Of a stretch of 8,408 nt of DNA, positions 5,581 through 8,408 are shown in pieces. This stretch comes from an uncultured Bacteroidota bacterium. Its GTDB lineage: Bacteria > Bacteroidota > Bacteroidia > Chitinophagales > Chitinophagaceae. The stretch lies in the NCBI GenBank assembly GCA_903929655.1, contig CAIYVS010000100.1, forward strand, positions 1-8,408, read 5' to 3'. Each line of letters starts with the position of its first letter. The stretch's first letter is position 1. Below the pieces are notes generated by a model that saw only the letters and a program-made list of their open reading frames with translations, ran no database searches and was not told where the DNA came from. The translations under genes were made by a program, and so were the position numbers.

Positions 5581-6249
5581 ATGGCTTCTTACGAACAGAT
5601 TTTTGAGAATAATAAAAAATGGGTTGCTGCTCAAAAAGCAAACGATCCAGACTTTTTTGAAAAATTGGCCCGCGACCAGCAACCGGACTATCTCTATATC
5701 GGTTGTTCAGACAGCCGTGTACCTGCAAACGAAATAATGGGACTTGAGCCTGGTGAATTATTCGTACACCGCAATGTAGCCAACCTCGTAAACAATACCG
5801 ATCTTAACGTCATGTCGGTTATCAACTACGCTGTCCGCTATCTGCAGGTAAAGCATATAGTTGTTTGCGGACATTACAATTGCGGCGGTGTAAAAGCCGC
5901 TATGGTTCCGCAGGATATGGGCATTTTAAACCCCTGGTTACGCACCATACGAGATGTATATCGCCTGCATGAAAACGAATTGGATAGCATAAAAAATGAT
6001 GAAGAACGCTATAACCGTCTTGTTGAACTCAATGTAATAGAACAATCCACCAATATCATCAAAACAGCCACTGTTCAGAAATCATACCTCGCAAAAGGCT
6101 TCCCTATAGTACATGGCTGGGTTTTCGACCTGCATACTGGTATTCTGGTCGATCTGAATATCAATTTTCCGAAAATTTTGCAGGACATTCAGAAAATATA
6201 CAACCTTACAGGTGAGTCATCACTCAACGCGGATGAAAATTCTTATTAA
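5581..6249 (+). CDS. can: Beta-class carbonic anhydrase
   Basis: A complete 222-residue beta-carbonic anhydrase, a cytoplasmic zinc enzyme interconverting CO2 and bicarbonate for carboxylation reactions and pH balance. The zinc ligands are Cys42 (in IGCSDSRVP), His98 and Cys101 (in VVCGHYNCGGVKAA). The catalytic Asp44-Arg46 pair is present. GLEPGELFVHRNVANLV, the conserved EL-VIEQ region (about LVELNVIEQSTNI) and VHGWVFDLHTG near the end follow the E. coli Can pattern closely, and the length is almost the same (220 there). There is no signal peptide. It is the only clearly conserved plus-strand gene in the window. Its stop overlaps the lipid kinase stop on the other strand in a shared TTAA, so the two converge with no room for a terminator between them. 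No sulphate or bicarbonate transporter gene adjoins. Confidence 0.96.
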   Translation: MASYEQIFENNKKWVAAQKANDPDFFEKLARDQQPDYLYIGCSDSRVPANEIMGLEPGELFVHRNVANLVNNTDLNVMSVINYAVRYLQVKHIVVCGHYNCGGVKAAMVPQDMGILNPWLRTIRDVYRLHENELDSIKNDEERYNRLVELNVIEQSTNIIKTATVQKSYLAKGFPIVHGWVFDLHTGILVDLNINFPKILQDIQKIYNLTGESSLNADENSY

Positions 6250-7130
6250 GGGACTAGTACTTTCTGGGACCCCGGTTTGATAGTAAACGTCACTTTATTG
6301 TCGCATGCATGTGCGTCGCCGTCAGTCTGCATCAGGTTCAGCCCTGGGTGCGATATCGTTATTTCTTTTCCTTTATAATGTTTCACAAAAAGGCTCCTGG
6401 TAATCGTACCTTTTATAAGGCGCAATACTAAAGCTCCTCCCAGTATCTTAGGAAAGCTTCTTACAATAACAAGATCAAGTAAACCATCCGTATAACTGGC
6501 AGTAGGCGCAATTTTAAAATTATAACCAAATTGCTGACCATTAGCCACATTTACGATAAAGGCTTTTTCATCTACCCTCTTACCATCAATCGTTATTTCC
6601 CATTTCCATTCTTTATAGGTCCACATATGCTTGGTAACAAGCCAACTGTAAACACGAAAACCACGCTTTTCACTCCTGGCAAATTTTTTGGCGATCAATG
6701 CGTCAAATGCAACACCGGCGTTGCTGATATATGCCTGGCCGTTTGCAAAAGCCACATCCATATTTATGAGATTGCCCTTATTAATAATTTGTATAGCTTC
6801 CGCTGTGTTCAATGGTATATGCATAGTGCGCGCCATACCATTACCAGACCCTTTAGGTATAATAGCAAGCGCAGTATCTGTTCCGGATAAACCTGCAATA
6901 ATATCATTTATGGAACCATCACCACCTACAGCAACTACAGCATAGGCCCCCTGTTTTGCCGCCTCCGCAGCCAGTTCTATACCATGCTTTGCGTATTTGG
7001 TATGAATGATCTCGTAAGTGTACTGCTCATGGTCCAGGTGATCAAAAACTGCATTTTGTATTTCTTTCTGCCTTTCCACACCCGATTTAGGGTTTACAAT
7101 AATGACAAGGTGTTTCTTCTTTTTGCTCAT
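6246..7130 (-). CDS. Diacylglycerol kinase family lipid kinase (YegS/DgkB-like)
   Basis: A complete 294-residue member of the diacylglycerol/sphingosine/ceramide kinase family, expected to phosphorylate a lipid hydroxyl using ATP. The N-terminal nucleotide-binding part shows IVNPKSG (11-17), VGGDGSIND (68-76) and IPKGSGNGMAR (91-101). The GGDG and GSGNG motifs are diagnostic of the family. The C-terminal beta-sandwich includes ISNAGVAFDA, PTASYTDGLLDLVIV and a closing TDGD (269-272). Most relatives have DGE at that last position, so Asp272 is a conservative change. No membrane span or signal is seen; members act at the inner face of the membrane. The ATG overlaps the nadC stop as ATGA, implying coupled translation. 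The fold is shared with NAD kinase, but NAD-kinase-specific motifs are absent. The exact lipid substrate is unknown. Confidence 0.93.
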   Translation of the reverse strand: MSKKKKHLVIIVNPKSGVERQKEIQNAVFDHLDHEQYTYEIIHTKYAKHGIELAAEAAKQGAYAVVAVGGDGSINDIIAGLSGTDTALAIIPKGSGNGMARTMHIPLNTAEAIQIINKGNLINMDVAFANGQAYISNAGVAFDALIAKKFARSEKRGFRVYSWLVTKHMWTYKEWKWEITIDGKRVDEKAFIVNVANGQQFGYNFKIAPTASYTDGLLDLVIVRSFPKILGGALVLRLIKGTITRSLFVKHYKGKEITISHPGLNLMQTDGDAHACDNKVTFTIKPGSQKVLVP

Positions 7131-7966
7131 ATTATTTGTGCTTTAAGGCTCAGGTCCATACTCACCGCATGATGAATGATCGCACCAACAGAAATATAAT
7201 CTACCCCTGTTTTTGCATAGCCTTCTATATTATCCAAATTAATCCCTCCTGATGCTTCGGTTTCATATTTTCCATCTATTAATTGCACCGCTTCAGCCAA
7301 CAGTGCCGGACTATAATTGTCCAGCATTATCCGATGCACATTTCCCGTAGCCAGTACGCGCTTCACATCATCTAAATTCCTGGTTTCCACTTCTATTTTC
7401 AGGTCTAATGAATTTTCCCTGATGTATTTATTCGTCTGGATGATAGCCTTTTCTATACCACCGCAAAAATCTATATGGTTATCCTTCAGCATTACCATAT
7501 CATACAAGCCCATCCTGTGGTTATGCCCCCCACCTATATGCACAGCTTCTTTTTCATAGTAGCGGAATAATGGTGTGGTCTTTCTTGTATCCAGTATTTT
7601 GGCAGGATAATCTTTTACTTTTTCAACATATTGATTTGTAATAGTTGCAATACCGCTCATTCTCTGCATACAGTTCAGGCAAAGCCGCTCTGCTTTCAAT
7701 ATGGTATGCACTTTCGCACTCACTTCAAAAGCAGTTTCCCCCTTTTTAACCCGGTCTCCGTCTTTTTTATACAGTGTGAAAGTTGCTTCCGGTTCCAGAA
7801 AATGGAAGATGTCCTGTGCCAGCGCAATGCCTGCAAGTATGCCATCCTCTTTTATTTTCAATACAGCTTTTCCCACTGCCGTGGCCGGAATACATGCCAG
7901 AGTGGAATAATCTCCGCTACCTACATCTTCCTGTAAAGAGGCTGCAATAAAGTCCCTGTTTGTCAA
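7127..7966 (-). CDS. nadC: Nicotinate-nucleotide pyrophosphorylase (quinolinate phosphoribosyltransferase), TTG start
   Basis: A complete 279-residue NadC. It joins quinolinate to phosphoribosyl pyrophosphate with loss of CO2, giving nicotinate mononucleotide in de novo NAD synthesis. Conserved blocks in order are EDVGSGDYST (13-22), ERLCLNCMQRMSGIAT (93-108), LDTRKTTP (125-132), GGGHNHR (145-151), MLKDNH (159-164), EVE (192-194), MLDN (214-217), EASGGI (237-242) and VDYISVGA (255-262). All the usual quinolinate- and phosphate-binding Arg, Lys, His and Glu positions appear intact. The frame begins with TTG (7964-7966) directly after an in-frame TAA. The first downstream ATG is near codon 100, inside the catalytic core, so TTG must be the start. 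The lipid kinase follows with an ATGA overlap. A well-formed Bacteroidota promoter precedes the gene. nadA and nadB are not in the window. Confidence 0.97.
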   Translation of the reverse strand: MTNRDFIAASLQEDVGSGDYSTLACIPATAVGKAVLKIKEDGILAGIALAQDIFHFLEPEATFTLYKKDGDRVKKGETAFEVSAKVHTILKAERLCLNCMQRMSGIATITNQYVEKVKDYPAKILDTRKTTPLFRYYEKEAVHIGGGHNHRMGLYDMVMLKDNHIDFCGGIEKAIIQTNKYIRENSLDLKIEVETRNLDDVKRVLATGNVHRIMLDNYSPALLAEAVQLIDGKYETEASGGINLDNIEGYAKTGVDYISVGAIIHHAVSMDLSLKAQII

Positions 7967-7984
7967 TTACTTATTTTTAATGCG

Positions 7985-8014
7985 CGAAAATACTACTAAA
8001 TACGCTGCTAACAA
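7985..8014 (-). promoter_or_regulatory. Bacteroidota-type promoter of nadC and the lipid kinase
   Basis: On the minus strand, TTG (8014-8012), a 19-base spacer and TATTTTCG (7992-7985) match the -33/-7 arrangement of the primary sigma factor in this phylum (TTG-N19-TAnnTTTG) with one mismatch in the -7 box. Transcription would begin about 7978, leaving a leader of about 12 bases before the TTG start. It lies in the 79-base gap after queA, so nadC need not depend on queA read-through. Confidence 0.6.
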
Positions 8015-8045
8015 TATGATTACCTTTTCTTAACATTAGACACGC

Positions 8046-8408
8046 TCAGGCCCAAAGCAAACAGCCATCCCCATAGCTCAGAAAACGGTAGTCGTGGCTT
8101 AAACCATACTCATATACACTTCGCCACCTATCACCAATAAGTGCAGCAATCAGCAATAACAAAGTTGACTGAGGTTGGTGAAAATTAGTAATAAGCCCCT
8201 TTACAAGCTTAAAATCATAGCCCGGCGCTATCAGTATTTGTGTACGCGTCACCAGTTTCTGCAGTTTCTGTGCATGCAGGTAATTTATAACAGCCTGTAA
8301 TGCTTCGCCCGCGCTGGCATTTGCCTCCAGTTCATATGGCTCCCACTGCGACACAACAATTCCCGAAAGATCCATTTTTACACGGTTCAGCATCTTCAGA
8401 CCAGATCG
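8046..8408 (-). CDS. queA: S-adenosylmethionine:tRNA ribosyltransferase-isomerase QueA, C-terminal fragment
   Basis: The last 120 codons of QueA, with the N-terminal part beyond the right edge. The enzyme moves and rearranges the ribosyl part of S-adenosylmethionine onto 7-aminomethyl-7-deazaguanine in tRNA, making epoxyqueuosine at the wobble position. Diagnostic text includes TQILIAPGYDFKLVKGLITN, the following NFHQPQSTLLLL, ALIGDRWRSVYEYGL and YRFLSYGDGCLLWA at the end. The segment SQWEPYELEANASAGEALQA before it is an insertion I associate with the longer Bacteroidota form of about 400 residues, absent from the shorter E. coli protein. The frame is open to position 8408. The stop is TGA at 8046-8048. 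nadC follows on the same strand after 79 bases but has its own promoter candidate. The active-site regions upstream cannot be checked here. Confidence 0.93.
   Translation of the reverse strand, partial: RSGLKMLNRVKMDLSGIVVSQWEPYELEANASAGEALQAVINYLHAQKLQKLVTRTQILIAPGYDFKLVKGLITNFHQPQSTLLLLIAALIGDRWRSVYEYGLSHDYRFLSYGDGCLLWA

Noticed and set aside
5540..5728. A 62-codon minus-strand frame across the start of the carbonic anhydrase gene
   Set aside because: It overlaps the conserved N-terminus of the carbonic anhydrase and runs through the promoter gap; no independent support.
6531..6890. A 119-codon plus-strand open frame opposite the lipid kinase
   Set aside because: The minus strand carries a full conserved kinase here; the plus frame shows no domain or leader.
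7127..7130. The kinase next to nadC as an NAD kinase completing an NAD(P) pathway operon
   Set aside because: Its GGDGSIND plus GSGNGMAR motifs and C-terminal sandwich fit lipid kinases; NAD-kinase-specific motifs are missing.

Overview
The window looks like a chromosomal housekeeping stretch from a member of the Bacteroidota, most likely the Chitinophagaceae or a nearby group. Start codons are preceded by A/T-rich leaders with no Shine-Dalgarno sequence. Several leaders carry boxes close to the Bacteroidota -7 element (TAnnTTTG), and the one before nadC also has a TTG 19 bases upstream. The PriA, NadC, MurG-like glycosyltransferase and long-form QueA proteins resemble versions I know from that phylum. 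The taxonomic call is inference from protein style and leaders; there is no rRNA or tRNA here.

Layout, left to right: the N-terminal 81 codons of a zinc-dependent alcohol dehydrogenase (minus, cut by the window edge); a cytoplasmic YceI-family protein (minus); a 190-base gap with three inverted repeats; a MurG-like glycosyltransferase with a TTG start (minus). Divergent from it by 27 bases is a cluster of three small plus-strand genes: a 51-residue putative lipoprotein, an unrecognised 85-residue protein, and a DUF2442-like gene broken by a -1 frameshift at an A-run. Next come priA (minus), a beta-carbonic anhydrase (plus), a diacylglycerol-kinase-family lipid kinase and nadC (both minus, overlapping by ATGA), and the C-terminal 120 codons of queA (minus, cut by the right edge).

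Functionally this is a mix of core jobs: replication restart (PriA), CO2/bicarbonate conversion (carbonic anhydrase), NAD synthesis (NadC), tRNA queuosine modification (QueA), probable lipid phosphorylation and probable glycosyl transfer. Only nadC and the lipid kinase look tightly co-expressed. The plus-strand small-gene cluster at 2269-2938 is the only accessory-looking part. I see no CRISPR array, insertion sequence, prophage or defence system, and no convincing novel multi-gene system. The observations most worth a second look are the frameshifted DUF2442 gene with a canonical A AAA AAC heptamer, the tiny lipoprotein, the two TTG starts in near-identical sequence context, and the dyads upstream of the yceI-like gene. 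No stretch longer than 300 bases lacks a gene.
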